Shown here one piece after another: positions 1-5,900 of a DNA stretch of 5,900 bases. The notes beneath the pieces were generated by a model. That model was given only the letters and a program-made list of their open reading frames with translations, was not told where the DNA came from and made no database searches. Each line of letters begins with the position of its first letter. Positions within the stretch are counted from its first letter, which is position 1. The translations under genes and the position numbers were made by a program. Origin of the DNA: Chromatiales bacterium (lineage in GTDB: Bacteria > Pseudomonadota > Gammaproteobacteria > Chromatiales > Chromatiaceae); NCBI GenBank assembly GCA_024639625.1, contig JAHEIA010000216.1, positions 1 through 5,900 of the forward strand. The letters are read 5' to 3'.

Positions 1-1363
1 GTTCGTCTTCCTTGCGCCGGCGCAGGGCCAACGCAGCGCCTCCGCCAAGTAACAACAGCAACCCCCCACCTGCCGCGGCCATGAGCGTGCCGTCCGAAGT
101 AAACCGTTCGATCCAGCCCGCGGGCGGCGCATCCTCGGCGGCATCGTCAGCCACCGCATCCGCCGGTTTTTGCTCTGCGTCTATCTGGATCTGCGACAGC
201 TGGTCGCTCTGCAGGCTGAGCAGCCGCTGCATATCCGTGAGTTGTTCTTCCAGTTCCGCTACCCGCCGGTTCAGTTCCTCGCTAGCTTCTCGCGCGATCG
301 CGGTTTCCTCGCGCGCCAAAAGAAGTTCCTGTTGTAGCTGTTGGCTATCCGTATTCTCGGTGCCCTCGCCGAGGGCTACTTCTTCGGCTGGCTGCGTGTC
401 GGTCGAGACCAGTTTTAGTTCAGCCTCGGGAACGGTTTCCTCCGTTTCTTCCGGCTCGGCGGAAGCGATAGCCTCCGGGGCATCGTCAGGAGCTGGTTCT
501 TCGCTCTCAACCGCTTCCTCTGCGACCCCTTCCGCGATGCTCTCCGCCAGCGCTGCCTCGCTTACGATCGGTTCCGGTTCCGCTTCCGCTGCACCACGCC
601 AGCGCGCGGTCTGTTCCAGAAAGGCCTCGCGCGCCTCCCTTCGGGTGATCTCCAGCGCCGCATCTTCGCTCGGCAGGCGGAGGATCTGCCCCGTCTTCAT
701 CAGATTGACGTTGTTGTCGATGAATGCGCCCGGATTGTGTCGCAACAAAGCCATCATGACCTGCTCGACCGATGCTCCTGCCACTTTCATGTTGGAGGCG
801 ATGCTCCAAAGGGTGTCCGCGGGCCGGGTCGGTCCGTACTCCAGGTTGCCGCTGACCTCGCCCCAGCTAGCGGTTTTCGGCGTCCGCGGTGCCTCAGCCC
901 GCGCTACTTCGTTGCGCAGCTCCGCTGCACGTACCGGCGCGCGCACCGGCTCGGGGCGCCGTTGGAGGGTCACCGGAGGATCCAGCAGGACCGTGTATTC
1001 GCGAACCAGACGTCCCTTCGGCCAATTGACCTCGATCAGAAAATTAAGGAAAGGCTCCTGGATCGGATTCTTGCTACTGACCTGGATCACGGTCTTGCCA
1101 TCGGCTGCTACCAGCGGCACAAACCGCAGCTGCGTCAGGAGGTAGGAGCGCTCCACCCCGGCCCGCGAATAAGCATCGCGCGAAGCGAGTTCGACCTTTA
1201 CCGCGTCGAGTTCCTCCGGGTCGACCGAAAGAAGATCGATATCTGCATTGAAGTTCTGGTTGAGCGCAGATTTGGTATGGATATCCCCGAGTCCTAGCCC
1301 CTGTACCGAGAGCGGAGCCAAGGCGGCCGTGATTGCCACTGCTAGCGAAAGCTTGCGAAACAT
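1..1363 (-). CDS. fimV: FimV-family LysM-domain pilus assembly / polar hub protein (3' end cut by window edge)
   Basis: The reading frame is open from an ATG at 1363 to base 1 without a stop, giving 454 residues of a longer protein. FimV proteins are large inner-membrane proteins needed for type IV pilus assembly and twitching, and they organise the cell pole. Visible order: signal peptide (residues 1 to about 22, MFRK then a hydrophobic stretch ending SVQG); a FimV N-terminal domain (about 23-130) with the typical LNQNFNADIDLLSV and PFLNFLIEVNWPKG motifs and YTVLLDPP at its end; a LysM-like peptidoglycan-binding domain (about 175-232, YGPTRPADTLWSIA to TGQILRLPS); an acidic Glu/Ala/Pro-rich linker (about 255-335); a coiled coil (about 340-393); one membrane segment (about 426-447, Gly/Leu/Ala-rich) followed by RRRK. 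The Arg/Lys cluster puts the remainder in the cytoplasm. The cytoplasmic TPR-like region and conserved C-terminus expected of the family lie outside the window. The start is fixed by the signal peptide and a strong Shine-Dalgarno. It sits 306 bp after asd, with its own promoter candidate. Confidence 0.95.
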   Translation of the reverse strand, partial: MFRKLSLAVAITAALAPLSVQGLGLGDIHTKSALNQNFNADIDLLSVDPEELDAVKVELASRDAYSRAGVERSYLLTQLRFVPLVAADGKTVIQVSSKNPIQEPFLNFLIEVNWPKGRLVREYTVLLDPPVTLQRRPEPVRAPVRAAELRNEVARAEAPRTPKTASWGEVSGNLEYGPTRPADTLWSIASNMKVAGASVEQVMMALLRHNPGAFIDNNVNLMKTGQILRLPSEDAALEITRREAREAFLEQTARWRGAAEAEPEPIVSEAALAESIAEGVAEEAVESEEPAPDDAPEAIASAEPEETEETVPEAELKLVSTDTQPAEEVALGEGTENTDSQQLQQELLLAREETAIAREASEELNRRVAELEEQLTDMQRLLSLQSDQLSQIQIDAEQKPADAVADDAAEDAPPAGWIERFTSDGTLMAAAGGGLLLLLGGGAALALRRRKEDE

Positions 1364-1374
1364 TCCTCCTCCTT
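1364..1374 (-). promoter_or_regulatory. Strong ribosome binding site of fimV
   Basis: The minus strand reads AAGGAGGAGGA immediately before the ATG at 1363. AGGAGG (1373-1368) with a 4-nt spacer is a full anti-Shine-Dalgarno match, and a second overlapping GGAGGA sits even closer. It supports 1363 as the fimV start together with the signal peptide that begins there. Confidence 0.85.
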
Positions 1375-1468
1375 GCGGGTCCCCTCCCAGCCCCCTTAAG
1401 GCGTAGGATTCGATCTGCCAGATAGACTTCTTACGCGAATCGTCGAAATGCCGTAGACGGACATAGAA

Positions 1469-1497
1469 TAACTATAATATTTATGCGCTAACTATAA
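1469..1497. repeat. 9-bp direct repeat TAACTATAA, 20-bp period
   Basis: The plus strand has TAACTATAA at 1469-1477 and 1489-1497, identical copies with starts 20 bp apart, roughly two helical turns. The upstream copy (with respect to fimV) contains the predicted -10 element and the second lies over or just after the predicted transcription start. This geometry could be a paired operator for a repressor or tandem -10 elements; in such AT-rich DNA chance recurrence is also possible. Confidence 0.6.
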
Positions 1498-1519
1498 CTT
1501 AGAAGTATTCTTTTTCCAA
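1491..1519 (-). promoter_or_regulatory. Predicted sigma70-type promoter of fimV
   Basis: Read on the minus strand, TTGGAA (1519-1514; 4 of 6 to the TTGACA consensus) is separated by exactly 17 bp from TATAGT (1496-1491; 5 of 6 to TATAAT). Transcription would start near 1484, giving a leader of about 120 nt. Position inside the AT-rich dip of the 306-bp gap, upstream of a gene unrelated to leucine or aspartate metabolism, fits an independent fimV promoter. A second TATAGT (1476-1471) lies in the downstream repeat copy but has no good -35 partner. This is inference from sequence only. Confidence 0.5.
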
Positions 1520-1669
1520 AAACATCGCCCCGCTGAAAGGGTTCGATACATGGCCCGCCAAGCGCACTCCCCGGAAGCCGAACCGAGGCGACTGGAGCCG
1601 CATCCGCGACCGCTCGGAGTGCCGGATTTCCCGCCTCTCGCGCTGAAAGCGGCCGACCACGAAGCCCCC

Positions 1670-2794
1670 TTACCCGGCCTCGCTCTCCAGTACGATACGC
1701 AGCATCCTGCGCAACGGCTCTGCTGCGCCCCACAGCAACTGATCCCCAACCGTGAAAGCAGACAGGTATTCGGCCCCCATATTCAGCTTGCGTAACCGCC
1801 CCACCGGGATCTCCAGGGTTCCGCTAATCTTCGCCGGCGTCAGGTTCGCGATCGTCGCGTCCCGATCATTGGGAATTACTTTGACCCAGTCGTTTGCTTC
1901 CCCCAGCATGCCCTCGATTTCGTCGATGGGCACGTCTCGAGTCAGTTTGACAGTCAGCGCCTGGCTATGCGAGCGCATGGCGCCGACACGCACGCAAATG
2001 CCGTCGATGGGCACCGGATTCTGTTCCCGACCTAGGATCTTGTTGGTCTCCGCAATCCCCTTCCATTCTTCGCGGCTCTGCCCATTATCCAGCTGCCGGT
2101 CGATCCAGGGGATCAGGCTCCCGGCCAATGGAACGCCAAAGTTCTGGCGGGGAAACTCGGTTGATTGCATGGCTTCGGTCACTACTGTGTCGATCTCCAG
2201 GATCGCCGAGGCGGGATCATCGAGGAGCTCTCTAGCTGCACCATGCAAGGCCCCCATTTGGCTCAATAGTTCGCGCATATTGCGCGCCCCCGCGCCAGAT
2301 GCCGCCTGATAGGTCATCGCCGTCATCCACTCCACCAGCCCCTCTCGGAACAGCCCCCCAAGCGCCATCAACATCAGGCTAACCGTGCAATTGTCGCCAA
2401 TAAAGTTTTTCACACCGGCCTGAAGGCCGTCTGTGATGACGTTCATGTTTACCGGGTCCAATACGATGATGCTGTCTCGATCCATGCGCAGCGTCGAGGC
2501 GGCGTCGATCCAGTAGCCGTCCCAGCCGGTCGCTCGCAGGTCGCGGAAAACCGCTGCCGTATAGTCACCTCCCTGACAGGTGACGACGGCATCCATGGTT
2601 TGCAGTTCGGCAATGTCACGCGCATCCTTAAGAGGCGGAATCGGTTTACCGATATCGGGGCCCGACTGCCCCACCTGGGAAGTGGTAAGAAACACCGGCT
2701 CCGCGATTCGATCGAAATCCCTCTCCTCGCGCATGCGCCCTGTCAGGACCGAACCAACCATTCCTCTCCAGCCAACGAAACCTACTCTTTTCAT
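1670..2794 (-). CDS. asd: Aspartate-semialdehyde dehydrogenase (type 1)
   Basis: Cytosolic NADPH-dependent enzyme that reduces aspartyl phosphate to aspartate semialdehyde, the branch-point precursor of diaminopimelate/lysine, threonine and methionine. The 374-residue product has the N-terminal nucleotide-binding motif GWRGMVGS (8-15), the active-site cysteine at C136 in GDNCTVS, REEWKG with E243, CVRVG with R269 (substrate carboxylate) and H276 in RSHSQALT; the end shows GRLRKLNMG and the [16 protein letters not shown] block. Length is close to the E. coli enzyme (367). I chose the ATG at 2794 because [11 protein letters not shown] aligns with the start of known family members. An in-frame ATG at 2812 would add six residues (MYGHNR) that the family normally lacks; neither has a well-spaced Shine-Dalgarno. 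It follows leuB by 93 bp on the same strand and is likely cotranscribed with it. The residue two before the catalytic cysteine is Asp where I recall Gly as usual. Stop is TAA. Confidence 0.96.
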   Translation of the reverse strand: MKRVGFVGWRGMVGSVLTGRMREERDFDRIAEPVFLTTSQVGQSGPDIGKPIPPLKDARDIAELQTMDAVVTCQGGDYTAAVFRDLRATGWDGYWIDAASTLRMDRDSIIVLDPVNMNVITDGLQAGVKNFIGDNCTVSLMLMALGGLFREGLVEWMTAMTYQAASGAGARNMRELLSQMGALHGAARELLDDPASAILEIDTVVTEAMQSTEFPRQNFGVPLAGSLIPWIDRQLDNGQSREEWKGIAETNKILGREQNPVPIDGICVRVGAMRSHSQALTVKLTRDVPIDEIEGMLGEANDWVKVIPNDRDATIANLTPAKISGTLEIPVGRLRKLNMGAEYLSAFTVGDQLLWGAAEPLRRMLRIVLESEAG

Positions 2795-2841
2795 CCTGTT
2801 ATGCCCGTACATTGAACTTATTCATAGAAGGATACGTGAAC

Positions 2842-2866
2842 GCTGAGATATCTTGTGTTACTCAGC
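2842..2866. repeat. Inverted repeat in the leuB-asd gap
   Basis: GCTGAG (2842-2847) and its exact complement CTCAGC (2861-2866) flank a 13-bp AT-rich spacer. In the transcript this forms a 6-bp stem with a 13-nt loop, about 48 nt before the chosen asd start. There is no following U-run, so it does not look like an intrinsic terminator. It could be an mRNA processing or stability element, or an operator with half-sites 19 bp apart. No convincing promoter was found beside it. Confidence 0.5.
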
Positions 2867-2887
2867 CGCACAGGTATCGCCGAATTC

Positions 2888-3973
2888 CTACGCGGCCTCG
2901 CCGATAGCCGCTGTTACTGCGTCCCCCATCTGTTCGGTACCCACCTCACGCATCCCTTCGGACAGTATATCCGGGGTGCGCAGACCGTCATTGAGGACCT
3001 GATGCACCGCACGCTCGAGGCGCTCCGCCATCTCCGGTTCTTCCAGGCTGTAGCGCAGCATCATCGCAACGGAAAGGATGGTCGCCAGCGGGTTTGCCAC
3101 CCCCTTGCCGGCAATATCCGGCGCCGAGCCGTGAATCGGCTCGTACATCCCTTTGCGATCTTGGTCCAGGGAGGCTGAAGGCAACATACCGATCGACCCC
3201 GTCAGCATCGCCGCTGCGTCGGACAGGATGTCGCCGAACATGTTGGTGGTGACCATGACATCGAACTGCTTGGGCCACTTCACCAATTGCATGGCGGCGT
3301 TGTCCACGTACATGTGGTTGAGTTCGACATCCGGATATTCGCCGGCGACCCGCTGCATCACCTCGCGCCACAACTCTGTGCATTCCAGGACATTGGCCTT
3401 GTCCACCGAACAGACGCGCCGATCCCGCTTGCGCGCGATCTCGAACGCGACGCGACCGATACGTTCGACCTCGGATTCACGGTAGACCAAGGTGTTGAAA
3501 CCCTCGCGCTCCCCCGTTTCGAGCTTGCGCACACCCCGCGGCCGCCCAAAGTAGATACCTCCAGTGAGTTCTCTCACGATCATGATGTCCAGGCCAGACA
3601 CCACCTCCGGCCGCAGCGTCGAGGCACCCGCCAGTTGCGGATATAGAAGTGCCGGGCGCAGGTTTGCAAACAACTCGAGTTCAGAGCGCAGGCCCAACAG
3701 CCCCTTTTCCGGACGCAATGCGATATCCAGCGGCTCCCACTTCGGTCCACCCACCGCACCGAGAAGAATCGCGTCCGACTCGTGGGCCAGCACCAGGGTC
3801 TCTTGCGGGAGTGGATTGCCTACGGCGTCGTAGGCACTGCCACCGACCAAGCCATGTTCCAGCTCCACATCGAGGCCGAAGTTGCGCTGCAACGCCTGTA
3901 GAACCTTGATCGCTTGGGCGACGATCTCCGGCCCAATGCCATCGCCGGGTAACACCAATATTTTTTTGCTCAT
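2888..3973 (-). CDS. leuB: 3-isopropylmalate dehydrogenase
   Basis: Cytosolic enzyme of leucine synthesis: NAD-dependent oxidation and decarboxylation of 3-isopropylmalate to 2-oxoisocaproate, metal-assisted. The 361-residue protein is complete and of normal length. Seen motifs: LPGDGIGPE (8-16) at the N-terminus; substrate-binding arginines R96 (GLLGLR), R106 (ANLRP) and R134 (IVRELTGG); Y141 in GGIYFG; K192 in VDKANVLE; metal-binding aspartates D224 (MYVDNAAM), D248 (NMFGDILSD) and D252; and the NAD-binding segment [19 protein letters not shown] (278-296). The glutamate-led [10 protein letters not shown] loop favours isopropylmalate dehydrogenase over isocitrate or tartrate dehydrogenase paralogs, as does the neighbouring leuCD. 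The ATG at 3973 begins the family-typical [12 protein letters not shown]; the Shine-Dalgarno is weak (GAGAAG, about 8 nt upstream). It lies 69 bp after leuD. Stop is TAG. Confidence 0.97.
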   Translation of the reverse strand: MSKKILVLPGDGIGPEIVAQAIKVLQALQRNFGLDVELEHGLVGGSAYDAVGNPLPQETLVLAHESDAILLGAVGGPKWEPLDIALRPEKGLLGLRSELELFANLRPALLYPQLAGASTLRPEVVSGLDIMIVRELTGGIYFGRPRGVRKLETGEREGFNTLVYRESEVERIGRVAFEIARKRDRRVCSVDKANVLECTELWREVMQRVAGEYPDVELNHMYVDNAAMQLVKWPKQFDVMVTTNMFGDILSDAAAMLTGSIGMLPSASLDQDRKGMYEPIHGSAPDIAGKGVANPLATILSVAMMLRYSLEEPEMAERLERAVHQVLNDGLRTPDILSEGMREVGTEQMGDAVTAAIGEAA

Positions 3974-4042
3974 TCGAGTGTCTTCTCGTGTGCGTTGATT
4001 CGATCAGCAGCAAGTCAATGGGCTTGGCTTCTCGTGACCCAG

Positions 4043-4687
4043 CTAGAGGTTGGCAAATACCCAGGGCGCCGCCAGCTTCCGCTGCTCTTCGAAGGCGCGT
4101 ATCTGATCCACGTGCTGCAGGGTCAAACCGATGTCGTCGAGACCCTCCAGCAGGCAGTGTTTGCGGAACTCGTCCACCGAAAACGGAATCGGCTCGCCGG
4201 CGGCGAGTCGGAGTTCCTGCTGCACAAGATCCACCTGCAGGCGGAGGGCCTCGTCTCGGGTTGCAGCAGAGAAAAGATTTTCTACTATTTTTTCTTCTAA
4301 TACAATAGGTAATATTCCATTTTTAAAGCAATTATTGAGAAATATATCGGCGAAACTGGGGGCGATAATCACCCGGAACCCATAATCGGCAAGGGCCCAG
4401 GGGGCGTGTTCCCGAGACGAGCCGCAGCCGAAGTTCTCGCGCGCCAGCAGGATGCTCGCGGAACTGTAACGCGGGTCGTTGAGCACGAAATCCTTGTTGA
4501 GCGGGCGCTGTGCGTTGTCGACGCCCGGCTCCCCATGATCGAGGTAGCGCCATTCGTCAAACAGGTTCGGCCCAAAACCGGAGCGCTTGATCGATTTCAG
4601 GAACTGCTTCGGAATAATGGCGTCAGTGTCCACATTGGAACGGTCGAGCGGACACACGATACCCTGAAACTTGGTGAATGCTTGCAT
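4043..4687 (-). CDS. leuD: 3-isopropylmalate dehydratase, small subunit
   Basis: Small (swivel-domain) subunit of isopropylmalate isomerase; with LeuC it interconverts 2- and 3-isopropylmalate in the cytosol through a dehydration/rehydration step. The 214-residue product is complete and of normal length for the bacterial type. Motifs seen: [22 protein letters not shown] region with [17 protein letters not shown] (15-31), the substrate-loop signature [17 protein letters not shown] (83-99), [21 protein letters not shown] (107-127), and IGLTLQH (186-192) towards the C-terminus. The start at 4687 is supported by homology and by AAGGG nine bases upstream. It follows leuC after 69 bp and precedes leuB by 69 bp, as expected for a leuCDB unit. 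Codons for residues about 114-139 are extremely AT-rich compared with the rest of the gene, though the protein motif there is preserved (see separate entry). Confidence 0.97.
   Translation of the reverse strand: MQAFTKFQGIVCPLDRSNVDTDAIIPKQFLKSIKRSGFGPNLFDEWRYLDHGEPGVDNAQRPLNKDFVLNDPRYSSASILLARENFGCGSSREHAPWALADYGFRVIIAPSFADIFLNNCFKNGILPIVLEEKIVENLFSAATRDEALRLQVDLVQQELRLAAGEPIPFSVDEFRKHCLLEGLDDIGLTLQHVDQIRAFEEQRKLAAPWVFANL
4271..4347. other. AT-rich codon patch inside leuD
   Basis: In 4271-4347 only 15 of 77 bases are G or C (about 20%), while flanking leuD and the neighbouring genes are GC-rich. In the leuD frame the stretch uses three ATA, two TTA, two GTA and repeated AAT, AAA and GAA codons, all of which are rare in the flanking sequence, where ATC, CTG and AAC dominate. 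The reading frame is uninterrupted and the encoded segment (residues about 114-139, including [10 protein letters not shown]) is still family-typical. It resembles a short insert of synonymous codons from an AT-rich genome, or a site under selection for low RNA structure or for an internal promoter. Confidence 0.75.
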
Positions 4688-4696
4688 GCTTGTATT

Positions 4697-4704
4697 CCCT
4701 TCTT
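4697..4704 (-). promoter_or_regulatory. Ribosome binding site of leuD
   Basis: The minus strand reads AAGAAGGG with AAGGG at 4701-4697, nine bases before the ATG at 4687. It is the clearest Shine-Dalgarno among the four metabolic genes and supports that start. Confidence 0.6.
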
Positions 4705-4756
4705 GTTTCGCTTCAGGCGGCGCGCACGGTCGCTAACGCGTACCCGGCTGTCTGTT

Positions 4757-5900
4757 CTAGAGATCCCGCACGTCCACAAAACGCCCGGCAATCGCTGCGG
4801 CTGCCGCCATGGCCGGGCTGACCAAATGGCTGCGCCCACCCTTGCCCTGCCGACCCTCGAAGTTGCGATTGGAAGTTGATGCGCAACGCTCACCCGGCTC
4901 CAGACGATCGGCGTTCATAGCTAGGCACATGGAGCACCCGGGATCCCGCCATTCCAGACCCGCGTCCGTAAAGATCCGGTCAAGGCCCTCCGCTTCGGCT
5001 TGCTCCTTGACCGGCCCTGAACCCGGAACCACCATGGCAAGTTTGATATTCGCGGCGACCCGCCGCCCCTCAATCACCGCAGCGGCGGCCCGCAGATCCT
5101 CGATGCGGCCGTTGGTGCAGGAACCGATAAAGATCTTGTCCAACCGGATGTCGGTGATCGGCGTTCCCGGCTGCAGCCCCATGTAGTCCAGGGCGCGCCT
5201 TATGCCGTCCGCCTTGACCGGATCCCGCGCATCCACCGGATCCGGTATCCGAGCATCGATCGGCGCCACCATCTCCGGCGACGTACCCCAGGTAACTTGG
5301 GGCTTGATACTGGCGGCATCCATACGCACCACGCGGTCGAAAGCAGCGCCCGGGTCACTGTGCAAGGTTCGCCAGTGGGCTACTGCACGCTCCCAGAGTT
5401 CCCCTGATGGGGCCATCGGCCGGCCTCGGACGTATTCGATGGTCTTCTCGTCTACCGCCACGAAGCCCGCCCTGGCCCCGGCTTCGATCGCCATGTTGCA
5501 CACCGTCATTCGACCCTCGAGCGACAGGCCGCGTATCGCCTCGCCGGCGAACTCGACAGCGTATCCGGTACCCCCAGCCGTCCCGATCTCGCCGATGATC
5601 GCCAGCACGACGTCTTTCGCGGTCACGCCCGGTCCGAGCAACCCGTCCACGCTCAGCAGCATGCTCTTTGACTTCTTCTGGATTAGGCACTGAGTGGCCA
5701 GCACATGCTCCACCTCCGAGGTGCCGATGCCAAATGCGAGCGCCCCCAAGGCCCCATGGGTAGAGGTATGGGAATCGCCACAAACGACCGTCATCCCGGG
5801 CAGAGTGGCGCCCTGTTCCGGCCCGACGATGTGCACGATACCCTGCCTGGGGTCGGCCATGTGGAATTCCCGGATGCCGAATTCGCGGCAATTTGCGTCA
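4757..5900 (-). CDS. leuC: 3-isopropylmalate dehydratase, large subunit (5' end cut by window edge)
   Basis: Catalytic, iron-sulfur subunit of isopropylmalate isomerase in leucine synthesis, an aconitase-superfamily protein acting with LeuD. The frame is open from the right edge (5900) to TAG at 4759-4757, giving 380 residues; by comparison with the 466-residue E. coli protein about 88 N-terminal residues lie outside. The window begins in the [10 protein letters not shown] segment. The ATG at 5860 is an internal methionine: homologous sequence continues upstream of it. Motifs: [28 protein letters not shown] region with the CGDSHT signature, [29 protein letters not shown], and the three 4Fe-4S cysteines in FIGSCTNGR and in [11 protein letters not shown] (window residues about 261, 322 and 325). 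[20 protein letters not shown] and [12 protein letters not shown] near the end match the LeuC subfamily. Start, promoter and any leader lie outside the window. It is the first visible gene of the leuCDB-asd run. Confidence 0.97.
   Translation of the reverse strand, partial: DANCREFGIREFHMADPRQGIVHIVGPEQGATLPGMTVVCGDSHTSTHGALGALAFGIGTSEVEHVLATQCLIQKKSKSMLLSVDGLLGPGVTAKDVVLAIIGEIGTAGGTGYAVEFAGEAIRGLSLEGRMTVCNMAIEAGARAGFVAVDEKTIEYVRGRPMAPSGELWERAVAHWRTLHSDPGAAFDRVVRMDAASIKPQVTWGTSPEMVAPIDARIPDPVDARDPVKADGIRRALDYMGLQPGTPITDIRLDKIFIGSCTNGRIEDLRAAAAVIEGRRVAANIKLAMVVPGSGPVKEQAEAEGLDRIFTDAGLEWRDPGCSMCLAMNADRLEPGERCASTSNRNFEGRQGKGGRSHLVSPAMAAAAAIAGRFVDVRDL

Larger units (their letters stand above)
1364..1669. 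other. asd-fimV intergenic region (306 bp)
   Basis: No convincing gene is present on either strand. The asd-proximal half (about 1531-1669) is GC-rich and carries only weak stem-loops: CGCT-TTC-AGCG at 1641-1651, and a CCTCGG/CCGGGG pairing with one T-G wobble and an 8-nt loop. Neither is followed by a U-run, so I cannot call an intrinsic terminator for asd. The 9-mer CGCTGAAAG (plus strand) occurs at 1531-1539 and again at 1641-1649. The central part, 1461-1520, drops to about 23% GC and holds the promoter candidate and direct repeats described separately. The rest is the presumed fimV 5' untranslated leader, about 120 nt. Confidence 0.8.

Noticed and set aside
12..1145. A 377-codon plus-strand open frame opposite fimV
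   Set aside because: Its product is a low-complexity Ser/Ala-rich sequence produced by the Glu/Ala/Pro codons of the antisense FimV linker and coiled coil. The minus-strand frame has a signal peptide, FimV domain, LysM and membrane segment, so the plus frame is a shadow.
737..1297. A 186-codon plus-strand frame
   Set aside because: It lies fully antisense to the FimV N-terminal and LysM domains, shows no recognisable domain and has no convincing ribosome binding site.
1641..1651. CGCT-TTC-AGCG as an asd terminator
   Set aside because: The stem is only 4 bp with a 3-nt loop and is not followed by a T-run on the transcribed strand.
1488..1749. Two minus-strand short frames covering the asd end and the gap (81 and 85 codons)
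   Set aside because: They start inside asd in other frames, have Arg/Gly/Ser-rich shadow-like composition and no recognisable domain; a 19-codon frame from 1550 within one of them also lacks a ribosome binding site.
4757..5860. Treating the ATG at 5860 as the leuC start
   Set aside because: Family-typical sequence ([10 protein letters not shown]) continues in frame upstream to the window edge, and a start at 5860 would remove about a hundred residues of the conserved N-terminal domain.
5355..5891. A 178-codon minus-strand frame inside leuC
   Set aside because: It is an Arg/His-rich out-of-frame shadow of leuC without any family motif.

Overview
The window reads as a stretch of gammaproteobacterial chromosome in which every gene lies on the minus strand. 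Transcription therefore runs from base 5900 down to base 1, in the order leuC (5' end cut off), leuD, leuB, asd, then fimV (3' end cut off). The gammaproteobacterial call rests on three things seen in the translations: a type-1 aspartate-semialdehyde dehydrogenase, a FimV-type polar/inner-membrane protein directly after it, and the leuCDB-asd-fimV gene order found in many gammaproteobacteria with polar pili or flagella (for example pseudomonads and purple or sulfur-oxidising lineages). The DNA is GC-rich overall (roughly 60%, not counted exactly). I cannot name a genus from the sequence alone.

Region by region: 5900-4757 encodes the C-terminal four fifths of LeuC, the large subunit of isopropylmalate isomerase. 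After a 69-bp gap, 4687-4043 encodes the small subunit LeuD. After another 69-bp gap, 3973-2888 encodes LeuB, 3-isopropylmalate dehydrogenase. A 93-bp gap holding a 6-bp inverted repeat leads to asd (2794-1670). A 306-bp gap follows, with an AT-rich core, a good sigma70-like promoter candidate and a 9-bp direct repeat with 20-bp period. Beyond it lies fimV, running from 1363 off the left edge of the window.

Functionally, LeuC and LeuD form the isomerase that converts 2-isopropylmalate to 3-isopropylmalate, and LeuB oxidises the product to the 2-oxoisocaproate precursor of leucine. Asd makes aspartate semialdehyde for lysine/diaminopimelate, threonine and methionine. The four metabolic genes look like one same-strand amino-acid biosynthesis unit. 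FimV is functionally separate (type IV pilus assembly, polar organisation) and appears to have its own promoter.

This is mostly an ordinary housekeeping region, and I do not see a new defence, mobile or biosynthetic system. The strongest oddity is a sharply bounded patch of about 77 bp inside leuD whose GC content falls to about 20% while the reading frame and protein family signature stay intact. The repeat/promoter architecture ahead of fimV and the hairpin ahead of asd are lesser points of interest.
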